DNA of 64,000 bases, taken from positions 2,542,001 through 2,606,000 of the forward strand of contig CP021221.1 of the NCBI GenBank assembly GCA_003999685.1, in the 5' to 3' direction. This stretch comes from Taiwanofungus camphoratus (Eukaryota > Basidiomycota > Agaricomycetes > Polyporales > Taiwanofungaceae). Position numbers and translations under genes: made by a program. The notes under the pieces are model-generated. The model was not told the DNA's origin and ran no database searches. It saw only the letters and a program-made list of their open reading frames with translations. Positions 34,057 through 46,140 of this stretch are shown one piece after another (position 1 is the stretch's first letter; every line of letters begins with the position of its first letter).

Positions 34057-37000
34057 TTATCGGAAGCTGTACGCAAATCCAGTGTGCTGGCTTTCAGATG
34101 GGGGCCTAACGATCACGTCCGGGAGCACCTCGTCCTTCCTGAGGAGGGCGCGCTGTTTCGTGGTGTCAGAGCGTGCAAGTTTGAGAGGTCGTAAGCCTTT
34201 CGATTTCCGACTCGGATCGGCGTTTTCGTCTGTGACGGTCTTCTGCTTTTTCTTCCCAATAGCCAGGGCGCGCGTTGTCTGTGGGCTTGCTGCAGCGTCG
34301 AGGTTCACATCGCGGTCTTGTAGCAGCGAAAGTGGCCGTAGCCCCGCTCTCGGAGAACCTAAGACACCATTCTCCGACGAAGCAAGTTTTAGCGCTCGTT
34401 GCTTCTCCACTTTAGCCTTATTTTTAGGGACCAGAGGGCGGACTGCTCGGGAGGACCACTCGGAGAAACTCTTGGGCGAGATGGAAGACGGCTTTGACTT
34501 GGAAGGAGCATTTTCGTCCGATTTGATATATACGATGCTGGAGCGACGAGTCGCGGTAACGCCTGCAGGAAGTTGAGGGACCGGAGGCGGTGGAGCTTGC
34601 TGCGAGATGGGTCTCGATGTTGTCTTTTGGGACTCGTGCGGGGTGCTCTCTGCTACAGGGCCGTTGGTATTGTCGAAATCAAAGAGCGTGACATCAGATG
34701 TGGCAGAACGGGGCATGTGTAACTCCTGGTCAAGGGCGGTGATAAGTGTGGCTAGAGAGTTCCGAGCTGTATTCACACTACTAGGAACGTCCGCGGGAGA
34801 GGGTGGACCGAAAGTATGGGTGGAAGCGGGTCGTTCCGACGAGAGACCAGTAGCGGGAGATAAGGGACGGGGGAACTCATCCTCCTCTCTCACTGCGTTG
34901 AGGTGGGTTGCAGCATTAGGGACAAGTTCGCTACCCCAGACTGTGTTTCTTCTGGTAACTTCGGTAGTGGTTACAGCAGAATACTGCCCACGTTTGCTAT
35001 CTAATGCGCGATTGAGATCGGTTCTCCAAGTTGCGAGAGTGTGAAGACCATCTTTTCCAAGACTAAGACTGCCAGTTGAATACGTTAGTTATTTTTAACG
35101 TGACAAAACAACTTGGCCACGGATAGCATACCTAGGCAGACTGAAATGGTGTCGCTTGTGGGCTGACGTCTTCTCCTTGGGAGCAGCAGGCCTTCTCATA
35201 GGCGGGGTTGAGTGCATCTCAGGAGAGGAGAACTCGGACGAAAGACCTCCCAGCTCCGGTGGAACAATTTTGGAGCCCTTGGAAGACCCTGCACTCGTTC
35301 TCGCATTCTTAGTACCTTTGCTGAAGGTGGAAGCCGGAGAGTTCCAGTCCTCACGAATCTTCACATCAGGGCCAACTTTCAATCCGGGAACGAGGAGAGG
35401 CAATAGGCCAGCAGATAGGGCGTCGATCTCGGCGACGTCATCGCCGGCAACCGGTCCAAACGAGAATCCAAGAAGAGAGGACGAATGAGATTGCGACCTG
35501 CGGTGTTGAGCGAGGCGTGCTTGACGCTCCCTGAGCTCCTTGATTGACGGCGGGGTCGGTGGAAGAGGAGATGAGGGAGGCGGGCTCATGGGGAAGCGAG
35601 GATCCGCAGCACTGACGGACGACACCGAGCGCGAACGCAAGTGCTGTGAAGCACGGGTACTCGCGCCGGCAACGGAAGTCTCTACACCGGTGACAGACAC
35701 CCGGAGTGCAGCATCGTCCATGGAGCGACGCTCTGGAGAGGGTGGACGATCAGGAGAGCTTGGAGATGGAGGAACGACCATGGTCAAAGCGAGAGTGGAA
35801 TAGTGGCGCTGTGCGATCATGATCTGCGTCGCGTAGGCCTCTGAACCACCCGAGAAGTAAGACGACGCCTTCGAGTCTTTGCGCGTGCGGTTGCGCCCAA
35901 GCTCGACGCTGTTCTCAGATTGAGGGGTAGGGGGTATTGTCGGTGGATGGTTCTCCGTTTGCATCGGCAGAGGCGGAGTGACTTCACCTTCTTGAGGTTC
36001 GTCGCCTCCAGGAGGAAGGACCGCAAGCTTGGGGACAGGTTGGAGAAGTCCCATAGCACGGCCAAGCTTGCTCTTGCCACCTACGGCGTCGCCATTGGTC
36101 ACCCAAACGTCACCACTTCGACGGCCTTCCACAACAGTAACACTACCACTGCGCTTGTACTCATGTGAGAATTTGAAGGAAGGCGCGAGGCTCTCTGGAG
36201 AGGGTCCACGGAGAACGGCCGAAGGGGGATCGTTGTAATTCTCGAAGAGCCCGGTTGGGATGGGCAGAGGTGAGCGAAGCAAGAGGTGCAGCGCAAGGAT
36301 GGGGGACGACAAGGTTACAGAGAGCACAAGCATAACAGGAGCCACAGAAGACGTGAGGGGCCCTTTGGGAGAGACCACGAAAAGATAAGGGACCGACAAA
36401 GCCTATGATATGGCGATGAGAGCAGATCAACATTTACTGCAATGTGGGAAACATACCAGGGGAACCCAGATGGTTGCAAACCAACTAATAATCCTGTATA
36501 CGGATATATTCAAGTCATTAGAGGGGACAGAAGCCAAAGCACCCATACGGCTCTCAGAACGAGCAGCCTCCGGGTCATAACCATACCCTCCCAGGACTTG
36601 GGCACTGGCCATCGCGGGTGTTAAGCGCGAAACCGCAGTAGAAGGTAAAAGGTCGGTGTGGAGGTCCGCAGTGGAAGCGGAAGGTGGCGTGCCCGGGCGA
36701 GTAGTGGGGAAGGACCAGGCAGTCAGCGAAGGCTGGTAAGTAGAGGGTTCAGTGAGCCATGAAGATTGAGAGCCCGTACGATCGCGAGGTTCAGTCCGCC
36801 TAAACGGGTCAGGATCATCGTTGACTTCGGCAGACGTAGGCGAGGATGGGCGATAAGGAGCCGGAAGAGGCGGGACAGGGGGTACAGGCGATTCGCGTCC
36901 ATTGTAAGGAGTTGCAGGGTTGAACCAGAAAGAGGACTTGTGCGGAATAGAAGGTTGGGAGGCCATCGCTGAATTCTGAGCGATGCGTGCACTGGCATTG

Positions 37001-37839
37001 GACGGCATAGCAGAATGGTGAGTCGAGAACGAGAAGGCGGATATTGAATCGTGACGGGAACTAGCTCGTGAAGTAATCCAGGAGCTGCCATCCTTGAGAG
37101 CATCAATATCTTCCGTTGCAAAAGAAGGGCGAGGTTTCTCTTCCACCTCCTTTGCTGGAGGCCATGGGTCTCGGATCTCATCGAGCGCTGCAAGGTTCCG
37201 CCTGATGATGACAAGTGTGGCAAAGAGACACGCAAAGGCGACGGTGGTAGCAACAGCAATAGTGGTCGAGTAAGCAAACAAACCCATGAAAAAGCTCGGA
37301 ACTCCTGTGGCAGCCAGCACTCCGGCGAGAGCTGTGGAGGTGGCAAACAGGAGAAGAGTAGGTGCCCAAAGCATCCAATGCTTGCGACCGTACGCGACAG
37401 GACGACCCATCCGAACGTGGACGAGTGTAAGAGTAGCAACGACAAGGAGACAGGTTTGCCTAAGCGTCAAAGCGATCCAAAGCCTGACAGCAGCGGCGGG
37501 ATCGCGAGCAGCGTCATAGTCACTCGCGTTGTTGAGATGTTCGTTGACAGCTTGCCATGTAAATATTGCGAGGGCCACTATGTCGCAAGATGCGAGCCAG
37601 ACATGGCTCTTGTCTGCTGGAGAGAGAGAGCGAAAGTTAGGAAGACCAAATTCAGACTGTGAAAAAGTTAGCCAGTTCTTAAGAGCAGATAGAGCCATGC
37701 ATAGAGAAAAACATACAGGACGGACCCGACGGCTGAGAGGATGAGGAGGCAAAATGGGAATTATAATACGAAGAATAACAAATGCTGACGATAAAAACGA
37801 GACGAAAGCGAGTGCGAGGGTCGGGATGAGCGGAATCAT
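34057..37839 (-). CDS. Large unknown protein, seven predicted membrane segments plus long tail
   Basis: I do not recognise a named family. The start MIPLIPTLALAFVSFLSSAF (ATG 37839) is hydrophobic. Segments judged by eye are: residues about 5-30; VWLASCDIVALAIFTWQAV; VRLWIALTLRQTCLLVVATL; MLWAPTLLLFATSTALAGVL; FFMGLFAYSTTIAVATTVAF with the following VIIRR. Then comes a disordered loop of about 200 residues, and SVYRIISWFATIWVPLALSV, which continues after an intron (about 36411-36466). A seventh is SVAPVMLVLSVTLSSPILAL. The remaining 700 or so residues are Ser/Pro-rich and disordered, with the end HTGFAYSFR. Seven segments, a long loop between 5 and 6, and a long tail give a receptor-like layout. 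I see no conserved GPCR motif, so this is topology only. The long open exons have few stops and clean joins. Confidence 0.75.
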
Positions 37840-39058
37840 ATTGTTCGTGCGTTATTGGGGAACTTGAGGGAGTGTCGTTGGCGTTGAGCGTGAGTAGCGT
37901 AAGGCCTTCGTAAACCGTCGAGCGGAACACAAGTCGAGGTCGAGAAAGAAACGAAGAGATGCAAAACCACAGCAGAAGGATGCTCCTTGGTGACCTTGTT
38001 CAATTCGAACCGTGGAAAAGTCGTTTGCAGGGACCCACAGGCATACATATGGTCCAACAACACGCTCGCGAAACCCCCGCGCGTCCGTCTCACGTGTGAC
38101 TGTTTCGTGTCCACGAGCATCTTCCCCGGGAGGTCAGCTCATTTGTCGAGGTCAGTCAAAACTTCTAGGCACTCCGTACGAAAGTGAACCGACCCATCAT
38201 CAGTGTCTCGCTTTTTTTGCAGGTGCCAGTGGATCCCCTTGCCGGCGCACATCGCCTCAATGGCTTCTAAATGGATGCACTGTATGTTTTACATGATATC
38301 TGAGAAATACCAGCAATTTTCCCTTCTTTTACGTACTTTCAAGATCGACTCTATCCGCTGTCGTCGAGTATGCATAATACTTCCGACCTGCCCGCTGGAG
38401 CAATGCTTATGGACCAGATGTTCACCTCATTAGAGCGGATTTTGCATTTGTATGTTGGTTTCATCCCGACTGACTCGAGTTCGAAGGAGCTCTCTTTGAA
38501 ATTCCAAGGCGACCTTACCCTCCCATCACTCAGTCACGGGATTAGATGTTCTGCCGATCGCTATTGCGAGACAAAAAAGGTTAGTTCCTCCAGAACGTCC
38601 TTCAGCTCGTGAACAATGTACATGCACATCTACAGGTCTCACACATGTGCATTCCGGCAGACGACCGAAAGGTACAGAGTAAGGGTGGCAGCAGCAGGTT
38701 TTTAAATGGCTAGTTTGGGGATGAGACTTTTCCCATGAGTTTGAACCAGTCTTCAGCATGACAGGTCTGGCCTAAGGAATGTTCTCAAATGGTTCCCCAG
38801 TAAAGGTTGCATTTGGATGTGGTTCTTTCTACCGGAGTTCACATTAAAAATATGTCCAGCTTTCACATACAGAGGCAAGTATCCTTTATGGCTTTTTTCA
38901 GCACCTTCTGTTGAAATCAGTGCCCCACAACAATCTCTTGCTTTGTTTTGATATATGGCTACAGATTACTTGTATTCAATGAGTTGCTGGAGTCAGGATG
39001 GTGGGGCGAGTGCTCAACATCCCGCCTTCGAGTGAGGGTTTGATGACGTCTGTCTAGA
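37840..39058. other. Upstream region and gene-free stretch
   Basis: About 1.2 kb. The left part is the promoter of the seven-segment gene and contains CACGTG at 38091-38096, about 250 bp upstream of its ATG. Between 38100 and 39050 no supported gene was found. Short plus-strand frames, for example around 38370-38610, lack domain-like sequence. The right end joins a transporter remnant whose first half is missing, so this stretch may have taken the place of it. Confidence 0.4.
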
Positions 39059-39975
39059 TTGGCTGTCTTCACTGTCGGATACTACCTCCCCTTGTTTTAT
39101 CTGCAATTGGATGCCTCTACACACGGCCTTAGCAAGACGTTCTCGTTTGACTCTGTTGAGTGACTTGTGTATTTTTCACCCCGCGTGCCATTCGCTCAAT
39201 TTTGCTCGGTAGCTTGTGATTATGAACGCTTCAAGTTTCATTGAACGTCTATCTCCTGGCTTTTTCGCCGGATCTCTGGGCGTTTCAAACATGATTTGTG
39301 CAGCGACTGGTTGCTGCACTGTTCTCATTTTTGGGTTCATTGGACTCAAGAGTGTCGCCAGCGTCGTCGTCATCGGAATCATCTATGGGTTCTTTGCAGG
39401 GGTCTGTAAGTGACATTCAGTCTAGCTGCTTTGTGTTATAAAATGAGCACTGTCTTCTCGTTTGTAGTCATCGCCGTTCAGGCGCCATTGATGTCTGTTG
39501 ACTGATAATGCTGCTGAGCTGGGGTATGTCTTGAGTCCCAGGTCTACCGCGTTTATGACGGCTTATCTGGATCATGATTGAGCTTTCGTATGGGCATAGC
39601 ATTTGCCTTTTCTGGTGTGTCTTTATCACCAATTGACCCTTTCCTATCTCTGTAACTTGACAGTCTCTCAAATAGGAATCGGCAGTCTCATCGGTGAGCA
39701 TGAGCTCTCTCTCCGAAACCCTCCAGTTATGTACCTCTTTAATACCATGTTAGGTACGCCAATATCAGGTACATTGTTCACCAGCAAATATATATGGAGT
39801 TTTTAACGGGGTGAATGGTTGATTTTTATTTTTGAGATTCAAATATGCATGTCTGCGGGAAAGTATTCAGTATCTTTTGCAGGTGGTGGCAGCGGCAGGG
39901 TTCACGTTCTTCATCTTGATGTGCATAATGTTACACCGCAGGACTACTGCTGAAAAGACTGCAACAAGTGCCTGA
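39059..39975 (+). pseudogene. MFS monocarboxylate-transporter remnant (C-terminal half)
   Basis: Exons fit the second half of a fungal monocarboxylate-transporter-type MFS protein. LAVFTVGYYLPLFYLQLDAS with THGLSKTFSFDS (39059-39155) is followed by NASSFIERLSPGFFAGSLGV, SNMICAATGCCTVLIFGFIG, VVVIGIIYGFFAGV, FIAVQAPLMSV, RMGIAFAFSG, IGSLIGTPISGTLFTSKYIW, and finally VVAAAGFTFFILMCIMLHRR ending TATSA at 39975. Introns splice these well. The frame breaks after QAPLMSV: TGA lies at 39503-39505, whereas the next frame reads TDNAAELG, the expected family continuation, so about two bases seem lost. The N-terminal half is absent. This is a decayed and truncated gene. Confidence 0.75.
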
Positions 39976-40196
39976 AATCATCCTGCAAAATTGAGAAGCA
40001 ATGGATTTGGTCTAGAACTCAAATCGGTCGTTCCAACAGGCTACTCGACATTCATCTATGACAAATACGTTGTACTGTGATCTGACTGACTATTAATCTA
40101 CAATCTATTAATCGAGCTATACATTAACTGCAAGTGAGGTCATTAGAATGTTCATGTGTGGTAGGTGGCATCGCTGTCCTTCACCAGTCAAGATTA

Positions 40197-43100
40197 TTAC
40201 AAGAAGGGAACGCTCTCCATCTCCCCGGTTGCCAAGAGGTCTTCATCGAAGGCCTCTGCTGCTGCCTCTTCTTCATTCTCACCTTCGTATCCACGTCCGT
40301 CTTCGTCGTCTTCGTCATTCACGCCAAAATGTAAGTCATCATCGGACCCGTAACCGGCCGATCCTGGGAGCGACCCAGGCATACTTGAGCGCCTCTGCCG
40401 CCTCTTATGCCGTTCCGGATCCACATCGTCTTCCTCATCTTCTGACCCGGAACCAATGTATGTGGGAGTGCTTGACCCTGGGCTACCGGCAGTGGAAGAC
40501 GAGGACCGTGTCAGCCCTGAGAGTGTATTGCTCAGCCTCTCGAAGGAGGACATTTGCCTGAGATGTGTCTCATTCCTTCGTTCTATACTCCTGCTCCTAT
40601 CCTGCGAAGCTTCGATGGCTAGCGGAGGTAGGCTGAACTGCTTCATGTTGTTAGTTTGTCTACTTCCGACTAGACTAAAGTTCCTCAGTCGGGCAAGAGT
40701 ACTCTGATTGGACATATCAGAGCGCGCGCTCAGAGCGGGTGAGGGTGGTGTCAAATCAGGAAGAAGGAAATCCTGCATGGGCGGTTTCCAGTAGTTGAAG
40801 TCGGTGTACTCCGCTGTCCATTTTCGATTGATCGGTGGGAACATCTGATCGACCAGATCTGTCATATGAATATACCTTCGGTAGCGGTAGACATTGTCAG
40901 AAGTTTGTAACAGTGGGTGCAAAGGAATTGCACTTACGAGGACTTGTAACCTGCAAGCTCAAGCAGCTCCATCTTGACCTCTCCTGTAGAGTCGATAGTG
41001 AAAATTTTAGAGCTCGGCACGTTGACACTACGGTAGGACATCGCGTCTGTAATACGATTCCCAAAACCAGCATAGAAAGGGTTTCGCGATGGGCCTCCGA
41101 AGAGCTTCTGGATATCCCTGAGACATGCCATTTTGAAGACCTCAGGTTTTCGCATAATCACCTCGCTTTATGACAATTAGCATTCGCAAATTACCGTCGG
41201 AATCTTTGAACACCCACCGATGCAAGGAGGCCATGAGCCGGTCAGGACTCATGATGACAGGGCCTTCCGGTAGCTGATAATCGTTCTGCTTGATTCCCTT
41301 GAGATAGTCCCTGGTTGAATCTGCCTGCCCGATAGCTCGCGAGGTAAGGTAGAGAACCTTGTATCCATTGCGACAGATATCAGTGTATAGCTTAGCTACT
41401 CCGAGGTGTGTCCAGTCGCGGCCAATCATCGTGAATACATGACCTAAAGCATCAGACCTGGTACAGAAGTAAAGAATGTGAGCCAACTAAAACATGGGAA
41501 GAATGAGGATAGCATACTTCGTAATAGTCCCGTCGATATCAGAGATCACAACGGAGTCGGTGCAATCCCACACAAATAACCGAGCAGTGCATGCAACGGC
41601 CCCGGTTGCGGACAAAGAGAAAGTGATGCTATTCGCGCCCGGTTTGAGGTCGAGGGATTTCTAAGTCCAACGTTAGAATCGTCAAATCAATAACATCATT
41701 CTGAATCCCAGAGCCACAATGAATACATGGGCATATTACTCACCAGCTGGTCTGATGTCAGGCGGAGAGTCTTGGCAAACCTCTTGCGATATACCTTCTT
41801 CTGGTCCTCAGATGGTAAAAGGTCGGATACGGGAGTTTCTGGGAGCTTGGACAGGGTGGGCACAGCCGGTGCCGATGCGACAGACGAAGAGCGTTTCACC
41901 GGAGATGGACCATGCTCCATGGCTGAGTCTGTCCTAGGTATCTAGGGACATGGCATATTAAACGGACCCTGGATTAACGTACGATATTACTATCGACGTA
42001 CCACAGTTGAAGGTGCCGTGTTCATAGACCTGAGATCGGGACGCGGCGCCGTTTCGGCTCGACGACTGCGACTCCACCACCTTGTCCATGACGAAGATGA
42101 TGGTCGAGGAGTGGGGGTCGTCTGGTCTATGGATGTATCTGCACCATTCGAGAATGCAGCATCAGACAGATCTGTAGATATACGCTTTGGATTCCGCCGT
42201 TCGTCAGACGAGTATGCCTCCTCTTCGATATTTTTGAGACGCGAACGGTCATCATCCGACGTGGGCGAGGGTGAGCGGGATTGAGATTCCAAGAACTTAT
42301 CACGAAGGGCCGACTCGCGCCAGATGACAAGAGCACCCATAAGCGGCGATCCATCCTTTCGGGTGATATACCTGTCGCGTGAAACATGAGTCATTTGTCT
42401 TGGTCCAACACAAACGCCATATTCCTAGCAGAATATGCGGTCCGTGTATTGAGGTACTCACATGTCGCCAGCCCATCGTAAAACCAAGTTCGGGTTCATC
42501 ACAACCTGCTCATCTTTCATAAACTGTGCAAAGTCAAGTTTCCTCTCCTCGAATCGCTGAGCATCCTCGACCTCATCCTGTCCACCTAACGGACCCTTCC
42601 CTCTCGTTTTCCCTCCCACTCCCGGCACTATGCTCAGCTCGAACTCCAACATCCTACCCTCGATGTACACCCGGAATTGCGTCGGGTCTCTCCAGCTTAC
42701 CGCCAGCCGCCCGCCTGTACCATACCTCGTGTCCTCGTCCTTGCTAACATTAGTTATCACTTGTCTCACAAGTGCATCGTCAGTTCCCCCCTGCCCCTCT
42801 GCATCGACCATCCGTTCCTTCCCCTTCCGGCTCTGGCCAGCCACTGCGCCGTCCACAGGGCCAAACACCGTGCGCACAGGCGTCTTCTGCGGGAAGCTGC
42901 CCCAGTCCCACATGTATTCCGCCGTTTCCGTGGGCATGTGTAGCGTGGGGATGCTCGCATGAGGGCCGATCTTCGCGCGAGTCGCCTGGATGCGCGACTT
43001 GAGCGGCGAGCGTGACGGCGGGGTACCTGGAGGGAAGCGAGAGGGATATGTAGGTGTGAGGGAGGTGGTGAGTTCTGGAGGGGGCTCGGACGTGGCGCGC

Positions 43101-44337
43101 ATGCTAGGGAAAGGGACTGGAGCAGAGGAGTCTTGACTTGGAGATGGGGATGGAGATCCTGAAGTAACGTGAGATTCTGAGCAAGGGGACGGTATCTAGA
43201 CTTACTAGATGGTCCTGGTGTGTTGATGGGGGTCGAAGCTTTAGGACTTGATGGTCGCCCTGCATTTCTGGAAGGCGATTTACCACTGGAAGGGCTACGC
43301 TGGTGTGAATGATAACCCTCCATGTCAAATACCATGTCTAGGAGAAGTGTTATGAGTTTCCTTAGCCCGAAAATCAAGATACTGACCGTCTGTGTAAACC
43401 ACACCAGGTCCTTGTGCATCCAGGTCCCGCACCTCTGGCAACATTTCATCTCCCTTGCTCTCCAGGTAGTTCTTCGTAGTGTCTTTAGCAGTGTTGGGAG
43501 CAGCACCGGGCTTGTTCTGAAGAAACGTTTGCTCATCATCCTCTAATTCCGACACGGCTTCCTTCATCGTCTTGTCCTTCATCCTGTCTCTCTGCGACTT
43601 CTCCATCTCGGCTGCAGCACTGATGACAGCCTTACCAAGCTGAGCAGTGCGCGAGAGAAGCGAAGACGGTGTCACACCTTCGCCCTCTGGTAAAGGTTTT
43701 GTGAGCGACAAACCAGAAGGCTGCGTTTTCGTATCAGGTACGGAATCTGGAGGTAGAGTAAGCTCTTCGGGAGATGCGGTGGCATCAAGATCAAGAAAGT
43801 CTGGTTCCTGTGCCGCTCCCTGTTGTTCCGCATCCCCTGGGCCTTCCTTGGCTCCGAACCGACCTGTACGTTGGACATCGGCATTAGTCTGCCCGGGCTT
43901 GGTAGCTTCGAGCAGGGGACTGGTGACGAGATCATCCGAAACGTCTTCATCTGTTTCGAACACGAAGAAGGCCTCCCCTGCCTCACCAATCTTCATCGGA
44001 AACGGAATTGGGTTCCCGTTGACGAACACATTGACCTGATCAAGTCCGTCAATTGTTGGTCATAAATGTAGTAAGACTGTGGGCGCACCTTCTTGTCTCC
44101 TGGTCTAAGCACTTGCCATTTTCCAAATCTGACATGGAATGGCGAGCACACAAGCTCATTTTCATCGGTGGTATTGTCACCTTTACTACTGTCGTTACTC
44201 TCTGGCAAGTCGACTAGCTGCTTTGGACGCTTTACTACAATGACGTCTATGGCGCCGGTGAGAGTGGAGGGGTTGATATCTTTATAGTACTGATAAGGTG
44301 CACTGATCGCGTTTACAGCCCCACGCAGATAGTTCAT
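40197..44337 (-). CDS. PAH1: Lipin/Pah1 phosphatidate phosphatase
   Basis: Pah1/lipin is a Mg-dependent phosphatidate phosphatase that makes diacylglycerol for triacylglycerol and phospholipid synthesis at the ER and nuclear membrane. The N-LIP domain starts MNYLRGAVNAISAPYQYYKD, an amphipathic start, and continues with LTGAIDVIVVK, SPFHVRFGKWQVLRPGDKKV and VNVFVNGNPIPFPMKIGEAG. The C-LIP domain has the catalytic DxDxT motif in SDIDGTITKSDALGH (the two parts meet across an intron, about 41460-41545), and KLYTDICRNGYKVLYLTSRA with IGQADSTRDYLKGIKQ. The middle is disordered and Ser-rich. The tail is acidic (DEEDDVDPERH, EGENEEEAAAEAFDED) and ends SVPFL, consistent with regulation by Nem1-Spo7 binding. 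Start ATG is at 44337. Confidence 0.95.
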
Positions 44338-45056
44338 CGAACAGGTGAGGGTCGTCAGCTACAGAAACGTAGACGCTCAGGAGCAGCACGGAGTCTCTCT
44401 TAGGCTCTCAGCCAGTCTGGGGAAGTGCTTGATGCTTGCCTCCAGTGGGGGGGCACGTGCATCAGCATTGAGCAAGCATATGATTCTAGGCCTGCAGATC
44501 AACAGCGAATACTCTACTCAGTATTCGGATAGTTCTTGTCGGTGAGAGGCAGGGCAGAATCGTCCTGGGCTCACTAAATGGGCGGATATCAGACATGTAA
44601 ACGTGCAAACGAGATATAACGACTGGCTCGATCTCAGCTCGGATTACATTATTGGTCGCTGTCCACAATCGGAAATAGTACAATAGTAGTTGCTCAATGA
44701 AATTGAACAGAGCCTTCAAATCCCATAGTGTGAAGCATGTCAATGTTCGCTTAATACAAAATAGGTGTTCAAGGGGAACATGCACCCCAGTGAGGACACT
44801 CTGGTCCAGAGAGGGCCGCAAGAAGCTTACAAGAGCTCGGCTCAACAGCTCTATCGAATGTTCCGCATCATTTAGGACCTGCACGCCGTGATGAAAGTAT
44901 CGGAATAAGATATTGGCCTCCAGCCTGCAGTACATCACAATTGTGACTAGTGATGCCCCCGTGCATGCTCAGCATTGAACGATTCATGTTCGAAAATAGG
45001 ACCCAAGGGAGGCTACATGAAAGTTGATCAGCGCATGTCATGGCATAAGATAGAGC
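44338..45056. other. Lipin upstream region
   Basis: About 720 bp between the lipin ATG and the stop of NDUFB9, both minus strand. CACGTG is at 44454-44459, about 115 bp upstream of lipin. A minus-strand ORF at 44486-44938 (about 150 residues) has no recognisable domain and lies in the promoter/5' UTR area, so I do not call it. Confidence 0.35.
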
Positions 45057-45543
45057 TCAACGTACCGGGACGTTACGTTCCCTATATGACATATACAGTT
45101 AACGAGATCAGTAGTAAGTTCGACGCCAAGTCAAATGGAAACGCACCATTTCGTGCCATCAACAGCCTCGGCAGCTGACAGAAATACATTTTTTGGTCCA
45201 ATCAGCTGAATATGAGTGGTAGTTGTACTCACGTCTGTAGGGGTCCGGATGGATCTTAACAGCAAGATCAGCCTCCGCTTTGGCAAGAATTTCAGCGAGT
45301 GCCCTCGGATCATGCACATCCCTTCAGATAACAACACACAAGCACTTGCATGTTTAAATGTGTAACTGGCCTCCAAATATGCGACACTCACCGGTTTCGC
45401 TCGAATTCGGCACGAATTGCTAGGGCCCTTGCCCTCCATAAATCGCGGCGAACCGTCCAGTTCAAATCATTATTCAGGTATCGTTTGTACAACGACTGGA
45501 CGTAGCGCCGGTGCGCGGCGGTGAATGGTGCAGGCGCGGACAT
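45057..45543 (-). CDS. NDUFB9: NDUFB9 (B22), LYR-type subunit of respiratory complex I
   Basis: This small LYR-family accessory subunit of mitochondrial NADH dehydrogenase sits on the membrane arm. The protein begins MSAPAPFTAAHRRYVQSLYK, a LYR-like YVQSLYKRYL with LNWTVRRDLW, then ARALAIRAEFERNR. The next exon gives DVHDPRALAEILAKAEADLA and KIHPDPYR. The last exons give PAEAVDGTKW and ERNVPVR. Exons I fit are 45543-45392, 45321-45233, 45174-45147 and 45081-45057, 97 residues in total, in frame. Without the last intron (45082-45146) the frame would end GTKWCVSI; the spliced GTKWERN end matches the fungal family better, as I recall it. The start and the first exon are secure. The upstream region contains CACGTGAT at 45622-45629. 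Confidence 0.87.
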
Positions 45544-46140
45544 ACCAGTCTCTGGTCGTCGGGTGTATGGGCAGTGACAACGGTCCTCAACGCTGTAAGG
45601 GACCGCTCATGGTTTTCACAGCACGTGATCGTCCGACGCGTCACAAGGCTAACTGTTCATCTCTCATAACGTCTATGCAAGCCGCGTATAATGACATGAC
45701 TTCAGCACACGGTGATAGAGTATGAAAGATCACATAATAAATAGTAGGAACACAACAACGTTTGAGCCATTCGGACAGGTAAGGACTAGCAGACGAGCAT
45801 ATGTTGGCTAGTACGCTTAGGGAGAGAACGAGAGAATAAATCATGATTCGGGAAGTATACGTGATAATTAGTGGAGAAGGGGAATTGATGGAGTGAAGAG
45901 TATATCTGTGCAAGAGAATAGCAAATGAAGTGACGGTCCGTGGAAGACGACCAGGTATAACTTGGGGCTTCATGTATCCGCATAAGAAGCGGGGGAAACA
46001 CTTCAGGCTGGTGATGTTGTCTGGGTCTAGTGGGAATTAAAATTGCGTCGCAAAGATATGCGATTTTCTTCCTCTGGAGAAAATAACAAACCGTTCAGTA
46101 GGCAGAGGTAGAAATTTGAAAAATCTCACCAGGACAAGCG
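45544..46140. promoter_or_regulatory. NDUFB9 promoter and 3' flank of the coiled-coil gene
   Basis: About 600 bp. CACGTGAT at 45622-45629 (ATCACGTG on the gene strand) lies about 80 bp upstream of the NDUFB9 ATG, at a plausible promoter position. Frames in 45640-46000 have no domain-like content. The right side is the 3' UTR of the next minus-strand gene. Confidence 0.4.

Noticed and set aside
25964-39975. The two MFS remnants as halves of one split transporter
   Set aside because: The N-terminal remnant and the C-terminal remnant match different MFS groups by their motifs, and they are about 12 kb apart.
44486-44938. Minus-strand ORF of about 150 residues upstream of lipin
   Set aside because: No domain, no splice support and position in the lipin promoter; open by chance is likely.
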